64,000 nt of DNA from Vandiemenella viatica (lineage: Eukaryota; Arthropoda; Insecta; Orthoptera; Morabidae). The position numbers and the translations under genes are program-made. Position 1 is the stretch's first letter. Every line of letters begins with the position of its first letter. The notes beneath the pieces were generated by a model, which was given only the letters and a program-made list of their open reading frames with translations, was not told the DNA's origin and did no database searches. Of this stretch, positions 32,582-43,619 are shown piece after piece. The stretch covers positions 221,815,473 through 221,879,472 of the forward strand of contig JARYHS010011408.1 of assembly GCA_031002005.1 (NCBI GenBank), read 5' to 3'.

Positions 32582-33745
32582 TGTAAGGTACCCTATAGCT
32601 CACCAAAAGCATTTCCACTAGTTATCCACAGCAGTAATATACTCTATACTTCAATTTTGAAGTCACTTATGCAGAACAGAGAAATTTTGTGTAATTGTCA
32701 ACTTGAATGGATTTTCCTGCATTCATTTGCACAGTGAAAACTCGTTATAAGAATCATTTTTAAGTGTATTCATTATGTCAAGAAAAATTTAATTTAAGAA
32801 ATAAATTGGTTTGTTTATGTTTTAAACCATGCTGTTAGGAAATCAAATATTTAAGATTTGAAATAACTCTGAATTGAGTAAGGCCACAGCTGATCTTTTA
32901 TCTCCAGCTATAGTCAGCACTGTCCAGAATATTTTGATAGTAAAATTAACTAATTTATCAATGTTTAATTAGTGGTTTTAATTAAGAGAAAAAATAAAGT
33001 TTTTAACTGAAGGGAATATAATTGAGAAATTTATATCAGTAAATAGCCTAAATTGAGAGGATTACGAATATATAGTGGTTTCAGTAAAAAAGTTTAAGTA
33101 TCAGTAAGATAATTAAGATTTTGAAGATGGATTGTCATTAATTGTGCCAAGCCGGTGACTTAAGAGACTTCAAGGTTAAGCTTATAGAAATCCTTTTCAA
33201 TGTTGAACTAAATTAAAATGGATAGAATATGAGGACAGGAAGCCCTTGTAGTAATTGCAAGTTAAACCACTTAGTACATGAGAAGATATTAATTTCTTAC
33301 ATCATACGAATTTAAACGCTGATAAAAGCACCTCCAGTCATCTTGAATTTGACCAGTCCTTCACTAGAAATCAAACAGTTAACTTTGCGTCAGTTGTGGT
33401 AGTGGTTGCGGCAGATTGTAACGTGCCGTAATCGTATTCTCACTAATGTTAGCGGGACTTAATGAGTCTTTCTTCTCGTATGAACGTGCTTAGCATTTAA
33501 ATCTTCAATGGAACTGTTGTCTGACATCTTATTCTGGTACGACAATGTATGAGTGAACTTTATCAAGAATATAAGTATTTTGTGATCTTAAGACTGTGTC
33601 AAGTGAACTTATTTATTATACCCTTCGTGTTTGAGATTATAATACAAACCCATGGTGACTGCTTTATTAAATGTTAAGGTACCAGAAGGCTACACAGATC
33701 TTGAACTTTATGTTCACAGTTTAGGCAAAGTGTTGCAAACCCCCA
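32582..33745 (+). repeat. Single copy of a 1.2-kb repeat unit
   Basis: It starts TGTAAGGTACCCTATAGC and ends near CACAGTTTAGGCAAAGTGTT. It matches both arms of the large palindrome at 60085-62530, colinear with the right arm over its length, for example CCAGCTATAGTCAGCACTG and GTCAAGTGAACTTATTT. No coding frame. It abuts the mariner relic. Possibly a long MITE or solo terminal repeat of an unidentified element. Confidence 0.75.
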
Positions 33746-33889
33746 GCATTGAGCTTTTGGTCTAAAACTGTGCTATCAAAGTCCTCCCAAATAGCAGCAG
33801 CTCCTCTGAACATACAAGGTGGGAGCTTGCCTAAAACTGAGCACAAGGCCACCTGGTATCAGTTTAAGATAATTTATAGTCATTACCTT

Positions 33890-34045
33890 TCTTTTCCCTT
33901 CATTCTCGCCTTGCTTCCATCCACAATACTTAAATTGAAACACCACTAAACAGAGGTGATGTTTAACTTCATTCCCTCCATCCTCTCCTTGCTTCCATCC
34001 ATAATACCTAAATTGAAACATTACTAAACAGAGGTGATGTTTAAC
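33890..34045. repeat. Tandem duplication, 78-bp period
   Basis: The segment containing TTGCTTCCATCCACAATAC and CTAAACAGAGGTGATGTTTA occurs twice in a row with a few substitutions. Confidence 0.8.
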
Positions 34046-34299
34046 TTCATACAGTCTTGGATTTAATATTCATTTATTTTGCTTACTGGTATTTAGTTCA
34101 GATTTTTTTATTTATTCTGCTCTTTTCACCCACCAGTAATTAGTTTTAATATTTTGCAATGCTCAAGTATTAGCTTCAAATCACACCCTTGTCCCTGTCA
34201 TCTGTTTGAATTTACCTCCTCCATGATCCTAGCTTAACAGTCACTTTGTGAGGCAGTCTCCTGCAACATCCACCTTCCACCTTGGTCCTAGTTAATAAA

Positions 34300-34424
34300 G
34301 GGCTAAGATTCAAAAATTTCAATTACATTTGTGTTTTTGTCTGTTTTATGTGTTCATACCACACAACCATCATCTAAGGTAAGTGGTGGTTCATTTCCCT
34401 ATCCTATATTGTAATTCCTATATA
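34300..34424 (+). repeat. Fragment related to the foldback at 20916
   Basis: Shares TTGTGTTTTTGTCTG, GTAAGTGGT and TTTCCCTATCCTATATTG with 21030-21110. The mariner at 34425 inserted in its TATATA end. Confidence 0.55.
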
Positions 34425-35780
34425 TACAGGGTGTCCACAAATGAATATCGGGGTTTTAATGCTTTATAAGATTTATTACATTATCCTTACAGTTATAAAT
34501 GATATGTCAAATGAAAGAGCAACTCAAACAGTTTTGTTCGTTGGCACTAGTGCGCATGTGTGTGAAATGTTTCCGCTGCGATCCGCTAGAATGCGGTAGT
34601 AGCAAAGATGGCGACTAGTGAAGAGAAAGCGTTTTGTGTTTTACAGTTTGCAAAGACTGAATCTGTAGTTACTGTGCAGCGTGCGTTCCGCATTAAGTTC
34701 GGGCGTGATCCTCCAAGTGACAATAACATCCATAGATGGTATCATCAGTTTGAAGATACAGGCTGCCTTTGTAAAGGGAAGAGCACGGGACGACCAAGAG
34801 TTAGCGAAGAGACTGTTGAGCGAGTGAGAGAGTCGTTCACTCATAGCCCAAAGAAATCTGTTCGGAAGGCTAGTCGCGAATTAGAAATTTCTAAGTCGAC
34901 TGTTTGGAAAGTTTTAAGGAAACGCTTGCAACTACGTCCTTACCGTTTACAGTTGTTACAGGCTCTAAAGCCTGCAGACCATGGTTTACGTGCCAAATTC
35001 GCTAACGAAATGTTGTTACATGACGATGAAGATTTTCTACATCATGTTGTCTTCAGTGATGAATCGACCTTTCACCTCAGTGGACATGTTAACACTCATA
35101 ATGTGCGGATCTGGGGCTCAGAAAATCCTAAGAGATCGTACAAGTGCAACGAGACTCCCCTAAAATCAATGTTTTTTGTGCCGTATCCCGGCGGAAAGTT
35201 TACGGACCTTTCTTTTTTGATGAACCGACTGTAACTGGTACTTCTTACCTTGATACACTAGAGCAATGGCTCTTCCCTCAGTTGGAACAATATGAACCAG
35301 AGAACTTCATTTTCCAGCAAGATGGTGCGCCACCTCACTGGCATAATGAAGTACATGGTTGGTTGAACGTAACTGTACCCGACCGCTGGATTGGCCGCAA
35401 GGGGCCCAATGACAGAGCTTGCTATGCGTGGCCTCCACGTTCACCTGACCTAACGCCATGCGATTTCTACCTTTGGGGTTTCATCAAGGATCGTGTGTAT
35501 GTGCCTCCGTTACCAGCCGACCTCCTTGAATTACGACAGAGGATTGAAGCAGCTGTTGCAACAGTTACTGAAGACACACTGCTCAACGTTTGGGAAGAAC
35601 TCGGCTACAGACTTGATGTGTGCCATGTGACAAATGGTGCCCACATAGAACACTTGTAAGCTTGTATATAAAACTGTTTGAGTTGCTCTTTCATTTGACA
35701 TATCATTTATAACTGTAAGGATAATGTAATAAATCTTATAAAGCATTAAAACCCCGATATTCATTTGTGGACACCCTGTA
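34425..35780 (+). mobile_element. Mariner-type transposon with 111-bp inverted repeats
   Basis: Complete element of the IS630-Tc1-mariner superfamily. Inverted repeats 34425-34535 and 35670-35780 appear identical over 111 bp, starting TACAGGGTGTCCACAAATG. TA flanks both ends (34423-34424 and 35781-35782). The transposase inside has a single frameshift. The long, well-kept termini suggest recent activity, perhaps mobilised in trans. Confidence 0.93.
34608..35659 (+). pseudogene. Mariner-type transposase (DD46D) with one frameshift
   Basis: Two overlapping frames, 34608-35234 and 35144-35659, make one transposase split by a shift at about 35130-35150. Part one has the DNA-binding region (GRPRVSEE hinge) and the first Asp in FSDESTFHLSGHVN. 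Part two begins near QRDSPKINVFCA and carries FQQDGAPPHWHNE and SPDLTPCDFYLWG. The spacing between the second and third Asp is 46, because a NDRACY insertion precedes AWPPRSPD. Related to the DD41D protein at 1443-2489 but clearly a different family. Otherwise undamaged. Confidence 0.88.
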
Positions 35781-35782
35781 TA

Positions 35783-37670
35783 ATGTTAGGACAGAAAGCA
35801 CTATAAAGTCGATTAAACAAGTGGATAGGAGAATAACCACTGCTTACCAAGGTTGAAGGTTGCCAAAGTATTGAAACACAGATAGACACGTATACACATA
35901 GTGTCAAATTTTTCAGTTTATATTCCTTCTACAATAGAATGAGGAAACTGCATGATGGAGGCTGTGTAAGGTATCCCTCGTTCTATTTTCAATATTCTCA
36001 TTAAAATCCGGCCAAGTTTGAGGTTAACTTCAATACACGATACCACAGTTAAAATCGAGTTAACAACACTTCTAGTACAGTAAAGTAAATAAATAACACA
36101 TAGCCAACATAAATAAACCATAAAATGCAATAAATCAATGATATTTCAGCAGGAAATAGGTTATTCCACATAAAAGTAAATTTTCATTAACAGATCCTAA
36201 CATTGGTTAGGGAGATATTCTGAACGGGTGTAAAAGAAGTAAATGTTGGATAATAGTAAATAGAGTGTCTAAACAAACCTTTTATCATGATTACTAAGCA
36301 TTATTCCAGAGATAAATAGTTAGTTTCAATATAGGTAAATCAAACCTAAAAATTTTGGCATATACCAGATTTTGGTATTTCGGGAGAGATTTTCATACAG
36401 TAAAGATGGTAAAGAACTAATAATAGTCAGTCCTAGACCTACCATAACCATAACATCACAGTAATATGTAGTATCAATGAGATTTAAAGCAGTCTGTAAA
36501 AGTTTGTAAACAAATTGCATAGCTGTTTCCATAAACGATTTGAGACCCTTTTAAATAGTTTCAGGACTTAAAAAGTAGATAAAGACATGATAAATAATAT
36601 TAGCATTTAGTTTTAATAGATTTCAAGTAGTTCTAATCTGTAAAATAAGAAATATCAGTGAAAGCCGGGAGCCGGCAAATAGACAAAATTATCGAGCCTT
36701 TTGGAACTAATTCCAATAAAGCAAAACCATTTCAAAAGCGCTAAGAACATGTAAATGCCAGTAAACACACGTAATTAATTTTCTAGAACAAATAAAAGAC
36801 GTTTTACTAACCTGTAGTTTGTTAATCCAATTTCGTAGTAACTTGCCAGAGGCACCATAAATAAAATATGCTTTTTCACTGATTCTAACCACTGTCATCC
36901 GATATAAAGTAACTAATAAATCAAAACAGTCCTAAAGAGAATTAAATTCGTCTAAATCTTGTAGTTTCCAACCGTTTAAGTATTTTTAAATGCCATCTGA
37001 ACACATAAAATAAATCACTCGACTTTAACATTTTATCATTTAAAAGCATACTTAGTTTCCGGGTTAAAAAGTAGTTTTTCTTAAAGATCCATTCTTCTAG
37101 TTTTATACACATTAATTGCATGGTATTTAAAGCAATAGAACCAATGTTAGAGAATTTTCTAAACCACTCGACATCAGACCATGTGGAATAAACTGGACGA
37201 TTTTATTGTGCCTAAGATATATCTCCCACAGAGATGAAATAACTTTTAAAATACGCAGTTTAATACAGGCTACACATTGGTAATTTTTCCGGCTTAATAA
37301 TACATAAAAACATAAATAATAATTATGGCGGATTGTGAGAAATCACTGTTTTTGCAAGAACTTAATCAATCCCTGGCAGATCTAAATAAAGTTTATATTT
37401 CTGAGAGGCTAAAATCGGGGCCAATATTTTGAGCCTAATTTAGTGTTTGTAACTAAAGCCGATTTAAAAAAGTTCTGAAAAGCTGACTTATGGTGAAAGA
37501 CCTTAAACATGACCATATTTGGTCATGTCATCAGACATGAGAATTAAAGCTTAAATAAATTAAAACTTTTTATCAATCAATACACCCGTAAACTCCCATA
37601 ACTTATTCAGTTTCACATTTTAAATTGAACACTTAATAGATAAGTAATAAAATTAAATGTAAGGGAATGT
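35783..37670. other. Unassigned intronic stretch
   Basis: AT-rich with no element I can name. A short piece near 35795-35900 (TTACCAAGGTTGAAGGTTGC) resembles the foldback arm at 63617. Confidence 0.3.
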
Positions 37671-37674
37671 TTAA

Positions 37675-37880
37675 GAACGCGTAGGCACTCAGCCGGAGCG
37701 CGGCCTCACGTGAGGTAAAGCTATATAGGCGATGTAGCTCGCGCACGTTTACGCTCGGGGTTTCAGTCTATCGTCAAGCGTGCTCGAGTGCGCACGCATG
37801 GTGCGAGCGTGGAAACGTTGGTAGGCAGTGTAGGTGGGAGAAGAATGGCCGTCGGGAACAGGCTGGATGGGCGCCATTTT
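37675..37880. promoter_or_regulatory. CpG-rich patch with TATA-like box
   Basis: An island of CpG-rich sequence in AT-rich DNA (for example CCGGAGCGCGGCCTCACGTG and GCTCGCGCACGTTTACGCTC) with AGCTATATAGGCG between. It could be the promoter or 5' UTR of a retroelement, or a host promoter inside the intron. No gene is recognised downstream on either strand. Confidence 0.3.
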
Positions 37881-38235
37881 CAAAGTTTGCTGATCTGCAT
37901 TCAGACTTAACAGTTTTCGAATGTGACTTTCTAATTTCGTTTTCATTTTGGGGGTAGTGCGTGTTTTGCTCTGTTTCTCAATCTGTGATTTTCGGTGAAC
38001 GATTTATATCCGATTGCCTCTGCTAACTGTGAACTTTTATATTTAATGTGAAAAATTCAAGAATATATGGCAGTTATTTGACCTTTGACTTTCATTTATA
38101 CAATAGCACCTTTCTTACAGGAGGTTAAATCTGTAAGTGGCAACTGTGGTCATTTTAACAGTTAGCATACCATTGGTTTAACACGGTAACAGAACTTTTC
38201 AGGACTTAGAGTATTTTTGGAAGACTTCTAGCTCA

Positions 38236-38290
38236 GGTGATGAAGCCGATACCGAACCCCAGTATCCGGCTTCGACCCTGACAGCTGGAG
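38236..38290 (+). ncRNA. Hammerhead-like fold, PLE tail type
   Basis: GTGATGA (core CTGATGA with one change) is followed by a strong hairpin, GAAGCCGATAC with GTATCCGGCTTC and one bulge, and then CGACC where CGAAA is expected. The layout matches the PLE-associated hammerhead but two core boxes are altered, so activity is unlikely. Confidence 0.3.
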
Positions 38291-39405
38291 AGCTCATTCC
38301 AAGCAACTTCAATTTTTGAAGTTTTCATTCATATTTGCTACATAATAATCTTGCTCTGCAGACAACAATATTTACTTTTGAAAATAACACTGTGATGACA
38401 TTGAACTTTTTTTTATGTCGACTCAACACCTCTTCCTTCCCACAAAATCCAACTTTTTTTATAGTTTTTAATTGTTGTGTTCAACTGGAAGCCTCTCACC
38501 AGTGAGAAAAGAGAGAGTCAGTGTGAAATGATTCAACTTAGCTTCAAATGTTTTGTGCCAATCTACTAATTAAATGTGCAATTTTATATACAAAAATTTG
38601 TGATAGTGCCAGCAATCTCTAGGATCATTATGGAAAACTGTCGCAAAAATATAATCAACATCACCATTTCACATACAGCAGGATTTGAAGTTACACTTCC
38701 CAAATCTGGCACAGTAGCACTTTAAAATGATCAATCATAAGTGCTGGATAAAATTTTGTTACATGGCATGTGGATAATAATTACCACATAATTCAAAGTT
38801 TTTTTGCAATTTAGTTTAACTCATTAAAAGGCCACCATGTGTAATGAAATCAGCTTTTACTGAAAGCAACGATTTCTTACATTATCAAGATTTCAGATAA
38901 TTTTAATGGTGGAAAGAGGAGGGAGGAGTATGTAACTGTTGTAAAGTAGTAAAGTTTATTACATGATCTGCGTATGTTATTTCAGTAATTATAGTAAAAC
39001 ATCAAAACTAATCTTTGAAGATTTGAGTCACTTATTAACTATTCTCCTGTTTTAAAAATGATATTAATGTTTGATTAAATCATGATAAATTTTGTAAAAG
39101 CAGTATGACTTGTAAGTTTGTGTAGTACTGTGTTTTCTCCTTTCTTGCTTCTTATATTCGCCCTCCCTTTCCCCAATATGACACTACAGAAAAATTTATG
39201 TAAAACAAAACAAAAAAATGATTCATGGGTTTCACAGTATCTGTCTGTTCTGGTATGAGTTAAAGCCTCTTTTCCTATTTTAATCATTAGGTTTTTCTGT
39301 TTGTGTGTCTACTCTATCATAGATTCTCATAAATTTAATAGTGTTATATTAATAGTGAGCAGCAGGTGCAGAGATTGGAGGGTTTATATAAACCATATGA
39401 ATGTT
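38291..39405. other. Unassigned intronic stretch
   Basis: AT-rich, no gene or repeat recognised. Confidence 0.3.
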
Positions 39406-39406
39406 G

Positions 39407-39430
39407 GTAACAATAATAATAATAATAATA
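39407..39430. repeat. AAT microsatellite
   Basis: About seven AAT units at the 3' (left) border of the antisense LINE B copy; probably its tail. Confidence 0.85.
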
Positions 39431-39431
39431 T

Positions 39432-40300
39432 ATAATTAAATTGCAATGGAGCGCATGATCTGGTAGAAATTTCCCTACATACCCATCTTCTCCCATTCCT
39501 GCACCCACCTACATTTGCCCTCTACAAATTTTAATGTTAAATTCTTTCAACGTTTTTAGTAAATTTTTCATCATTTCTCTTGGTAACTTATTCCAATCCC
39601 TGACATTCTTAACTAAAAAATACCTACACCCTTGTGCCTGAAATTGAGTGCCAGCTTGTGGTCATGATCATCTTTTCCCTTCCTTGCATTACTCTTAATT
39701 CTTACACCAATATTTTTGCATGCCTCATCACCAGTATACACCTTGTACAATCCCATGACCCTCTTCACCCCCCTCCTGTGTTCCAATGAATCCCATTCCA
39801 GCTCTTTTAGCATATCTGTTACTGATTGAATTCTATGATATTTTCCAGAAACAACTCTAGCAGCCCTTTTTTGCACCCTCTCCAACTCCTGTGTTTGATA
39901 CTCAAAATGTGGGTCCTATACTACACTACCATTTTCAAGCAATGGTCTGACCAAAGTTTTGTAACCCAATTCCTTTACTTCTTTTGTACATCCCCTCATC
40001 ACTCTCTCAAACAAGTGCAGAATTTTGAAACCTTTTCCTACTACCTGTCCAATGTGTTCTGCCCAGTTAAGCTTATTATCAAATGTAATGCCAAGATATT
40101 TTACATTTCAAGTCTTCAACAAGCAATTCTTTCCCTATCTTATAATCATAATCAACCTTCAATTTTTTATTTTTTGTATCTAATAAGCTGACTTTCTCTG
40201 CATTTATCTTTATCCCATGTTTACTAACCCAACTAGATATCCTTTCCAGATCACCCTGCAACTGCTTACAGTCCTCTACTGTTTTGATCCATTTATATAG
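39432..40300 (-). pseudogene. LINE B host copy, 3' segment, antisense
   Basis: Minus-strand frames give IKTVEDCKQLQGDLERISSW, GKELLVEDLKCK, then ERVQKRAARVVSGKYHRIQS and LEWDSLEHRRGVKRVMGLYK, the RT end and C-terminal domain of the CR1/L2-like family. The frame stops at 40300, where another LINE has inserted; the preceding residues (RLFA.. and MLY) are found at 43058-43148. Confidence 0.82.
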
Positions 40301-42849
40301 TGATAGCAATTTACAGGGCCCCCTCAGGTAATTTCAGACTGTTTTTATCTCATTTCGAGTCTTTGCTACTAAGTTTTACAAATAGCAAACAAATAGTATT
40401 ATGTGGAGATTTCAATGTTGACTTTCTAAATCACAGCAATGATAGATTAGATATGGAAGCCTTGATGTTGTCTTTTAACTTAACAGCACTTGTAAATTTT
40501 CCTACGAGAATACAAAATAATAGCAGGACTGCAATTGATAATTTTTTTATGGATATTTCTCAGTGCAGTAATTACAGCATACATCCAGTAATAAATGGTA
40601 TCTCAGATCATGATGCCCAGCTATTATGTATCGAGTCCAGGAACACTGTTAAACAGATAAAGAAAAGCTGGGTTTATAGAAGAAATATTAGTGAAAATAA
40701 TATAAAACACTTCATAGATACCTTAAACAATGAAAACTGGTTAGAAGTATATAATGCGCAGGGTGTTAATGCGAAATTTGATTCCTTTCTGAATATATTT
40801 CTAACACTTTTTGAAGGTAGTTTCAAAAAAAGAAAAATTCTCAACACTCCAAACAATGAACTGGGCATGGGATGGATAACAAAGGGTATTAGAATCTCTA
40901 GTAAAACAAAGAGGGACCTTTATTTAAAAATGAGAGAATCGGATAACTATGCGCTGAAAGTTCACTATAAACTTTATTCTAAAATACTAAGAAATGTAAT
41001 AAGGAAGGCCAAGAACAGGTACATATCGGCGAAAATAGAAATTTCAGACAATAAAATGAGAACAATATGGAATATAATAAAGACTGAAACAGGAAAAACT
41101 GTAAATCACTCTAAGGACATAAAAATAGAACAAAATGGATATGTGTATAGCGAAGTAGGGGAAGTTTGTGAAATATTTAACAAACATTTTACGTCAGTAG
41201 TAGATAAATTAGGCATAGAAAAGCAATCCCCACATAGTGCTCTAAGGCTTCTTGAGACTGCTTTCCCAAATAGCTTTGTGGAGATGAAATTGCCACCAGT
41301 AACAGTCTCAGAAATAAATAAACTCATTAAACAATTAAAACCTAAAAATTCTTCCAGCTATGACAATATTTCAAGTAAATTACTGAAAAGATGTTCAGAC
41401 TGTATCAGTCATGTACTTGCTCACATTTGTAATGAATCCTTAATACAAGGTGATTTTCCCGATAGACTAAAATATGCTGTTGTAAAACCATTATTTAAAA
41501 AAGGAGAAGTAACATGTGTAGACAACTATCGTCCCATTTCATTACTTTCAACATTCTCAAAGGTTTTTGAAAAAGTCATGTATAGAAGAGTAATAAAACA
41601 TGTTACACACTATAATATCCTAACTAATTCACAATTTGGGTTCAAAAAAGGATCATCCATAGAAATGGCTATATATTCATTTTTAAATAACACATTTGAG
41701 GAACTGAATAATAAAATGAATCCTGTAGGAATATTTTGTGATCTTGCAAAAGCATTTGACTGTGTAAATCATGAATTACTTTTGAAAAAAATGGAATACT
41801 ATGGTATTTTTGGGACCGCAGGTAAATGGTTTAAATCATACATTGAAAACCGAATGCAAAAAGTTTCAATTTTTGATTCTAAAATAAGTAAAGATGCTTC
41901 ATCAGACTGGGAGAAAATAAAACATGGAATTCCACAAGGCTCTGTCTTAGGTCCCCTCCTCTTTCTGTTATACATCAATGACCTTCCTGGAAATTTATCC
42001 GACGAAGTTAAGAGTGTTTTATTTGCAGATGACACTAACCTTACTGTGCGTAAAACACCAAACAGTACTATAGAATTTAATGTAAATGAAGTACTTAGAG
42101 TAGTAGCAAATTGGTTTAAGGCAAATTCATTAAAATTAAATTTTGAAAAAACACATTATATTAGGTTTAAAACAAAAAACTATGCACAGCCAGATATATG
42201 TATAAACTATAAAAACAACACAATCTTAGAAACAGAGAGTATAAAATTTCTTGGTATTAAAATAGATCAGAAACTCTGTTGGCATGATCATATCACTACA
42301 CTACTGGCAAAGTTAAGTAGTGCCACCTTTGCAATACGAACACTTTCTCTAACAGCAGATCTAGAATTAATGAAACAGGTGTACTACTCATATTTTCATT
42401 CAGTAATGTCATATGGCATAATTTTTTGGGGAAACTCTTCACAAAGTAAAAAAGTTTTCATAGCACAGAAAAGAGCTATTAGGTTTCTGTGTAGGGTAAA
42501 ACCAAGAACTTCTTGCAGACAACTCTTTAAGAAACTGAATATTCTTACAATGTATTCTCAGTATATATATTCTCTCATGAGCTTTGTCATAGAAAATTTT
42601 AACCTGTTTACACCTAATTCACAGGTACACAGTTTCAATACAAGAAACAGAAATAACTTGCATAAAACACAAACATCTCTGTCATTAGTACAAAGAGGAG
42701 TTAATTATTCTGGGATACATCTGTTTAATAAATTACCTAATCGTATAAAACAGCTTTCAGATAATAAAGATGTATTCAAACAAAAACTTAGAGATTATCT
42801 TATTGGCAACTCCTTCTACTCCATTCAAGAATTTGAAGAAAATAATTAA
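40300..42849 (+). CDS. LINE ORF2: partial AP endonuclease plus reverse transcriptase
   Basis: Open for 849 residues. Residues 1-110 are the C-terminal half of an apurinic-like endonuclease, with IVLCGDFNVDF and GISDHDAQLL. The reverse transcriptase runs from about 395, with NYRPISLLSTFSKVFEKVMY, FCDLAKAFDCVNHELLLKK (about 481), HGIPQGSVLGPLLFLLYIND (about 544) and the catalytic LFADDTNL box (about 575). The C-terminal part ends LRDYLIGNSFYSIQEFEENN. The protein's true N-terminus is missing because of 5' truncation, so the first codon is not a real start. No stops, so insertion is fairly recent. Confidence 0.9.
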   Translation: MIAIYRAPSGNFRLFLSHFESLLLSFTNSKQIVLCGDFNVDFLNHSNDRLDMEALMLSFNLTALVNFPTRIQNNSRTAIDNFFMDISQCSNYSIHPVINGISDHDAQLLCIESRNTVKQIKKSWVYRRNISENNIKHFIDTLNNENWLEVYNAQGVNAKFDSFLNIFLTLFEGSFKKRKILNTPNNELGMGWITKGIRISSKTKRDLYLKMRESDNYALKVHYKLYSKILRNVIRKAKNRYISAKIEISDNKMRTIWNIIKTETGKTVNHSKDIKIEQNGYVYSEVGEVCEIFNKHFTSVVDKLGIEKQSPHSALRLLETAFPNSFVEMKLPPVTVSEINKLIKQLKPKNSSSYDNISSKLLKRCSDCISHVLAHICNESLIQGDFPDRLKYAVVKPLFKKGEVTCVDNYRPISLLSTFSKVFEKVMYRRVIKHVTHYNILTNSQFGFKKGSSIEMAIYSFLNNTFEELNNKMNPVGIFCDLAKAFDCVNHELLLKKMEYYGIFGTAGKWFKSYIENRMQKVSIFDSKISKDASSDWEKIKHGIPQGSVLGPLLFLLYINDLPGNLSDEVKSVLFADDTNLTVRKTPNSTIEFNVNEVLRVVANWFKANSLKLNFEKTHYIRFKTKNYAQPDICINYKNNTILETESIKFLGIKIDQKLCWHDHITTLLAKLSSATFAIRTLSLTADLELMKQVYYSYFHSVMSYGIIFWGNSSQSKKVFIAQKRAIRFLCRVKPRTSCRQLFKKLNILTMYSQYIYSLMSFVIENFNLFTPNSQVHSFNTRNRNNLHKTQTSLSLVQRGVNYSGIHLFNKLPNRIKQLSDNKDVFKQKLRDYLIGNSFYSIQEFEENN

Positions 42850-43057
42850 TTGTACTCATTATGACGTTTGCAAAACTCAGTTGCAAAAATGTATGTTTAT
42901 TATTATTTCTTTTATTTGTAAAATATGTATATATTTACTATGATATGACTCATATTATGTGTATATGTATCAACAATGACATGTTTCACATCCCAGAGGT
43001 ATTTCCTCAGCAGGGATCCATGGAACAAGATTGATAAATAAATAAATAAAATAATAG
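40301..43057 (+). mobile_element. Jockey/CR1-like LINE, 5'-truncated, intact ORF2 remainder
   Basis: A non-LTR retrotransposon inserted in the antisense LINE B. It starts inside the endonuclease domain, has an 850-codon open frame, a 3' UTR with CATGACATGTTTCACATCCC and a TAAA-repeat tail. The short sequence ATAG lies at both junctions (40297-40300 and just before 43058). The fragment at 16073-16560 belongs to the same family. Confidence 0.9.
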
Positions 43058-43148
43058 CATTATGTAATATGCAAACAATCTAATTTCTGATAGTCAACAA
43101 TCAACACAATTATTCATTAGAATAATGAATAACAATGGTCCCAATATG
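43058..43148 (-). pseudogene. LINE B host copy, RT core segment, antisense
   Basis: A 91-bp slice between two insertions. On the minus strand it reads GPLLFIILMNNCVD and RLFA.Y.IMLL, bridging the segments at 48367 and 39432. Its right end is the gypsy target duplication ATATG (43144-43148). Confidence 0.8.
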
Positions 43149-43583
43149 TGTTCAGTCTGCCCCTGCCAGGCAGACCTCACACACAACGCGCCTGCACGCC
43201 GGGATACATATACGACTCCAAACAGGCGCAGAGGCATCAAAACAAACCAGGAAAACAAATAGAATCATCTAGAAGCTAAGTGGGACTATTTCTTGCAGAG
43301 GTCGCCGTACTACCACACAACGGAATTCCAGCGCCAGGCCGCCTATATAAGCGTAGCCGGCCGCTCCACCGCCAGTTCCAGCCTGACCGCTGAACCAGCG
43401 TCAACTACAGAAGACCACCGGAAGTTCGCGAGAAGTAGAAGCCGTCACTCTACCCCGGATCAGGACCAGGCTGAAATTCTCGACGGTCTTCTGATAACTG
43501 TACCCACATTTGTTTATGGTTTACCTGTTGTATTGTGTACCGAGTAATAAACTTCAAGGAACCGTTAAGTGTAGTTCACTTCA
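43149..43583 (+). repeat. Gypsy 5' LTR
   Basis: Nearly identical to 47921-48366; it lacks about 10 bp after TGTTCAGTCTG and has a few small indels. It has a TATATAAGCG promoter-like box at about 43344, an AATAAA signal at about 43545, and GTGGCGACGAGG just after its end as the probable primer-binding region. Confidence 0.92.
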
Positions 43584-43619
43584 GTGGCGACGAGGTTGGG
43601 ATAAGAACTCTCGACCATC

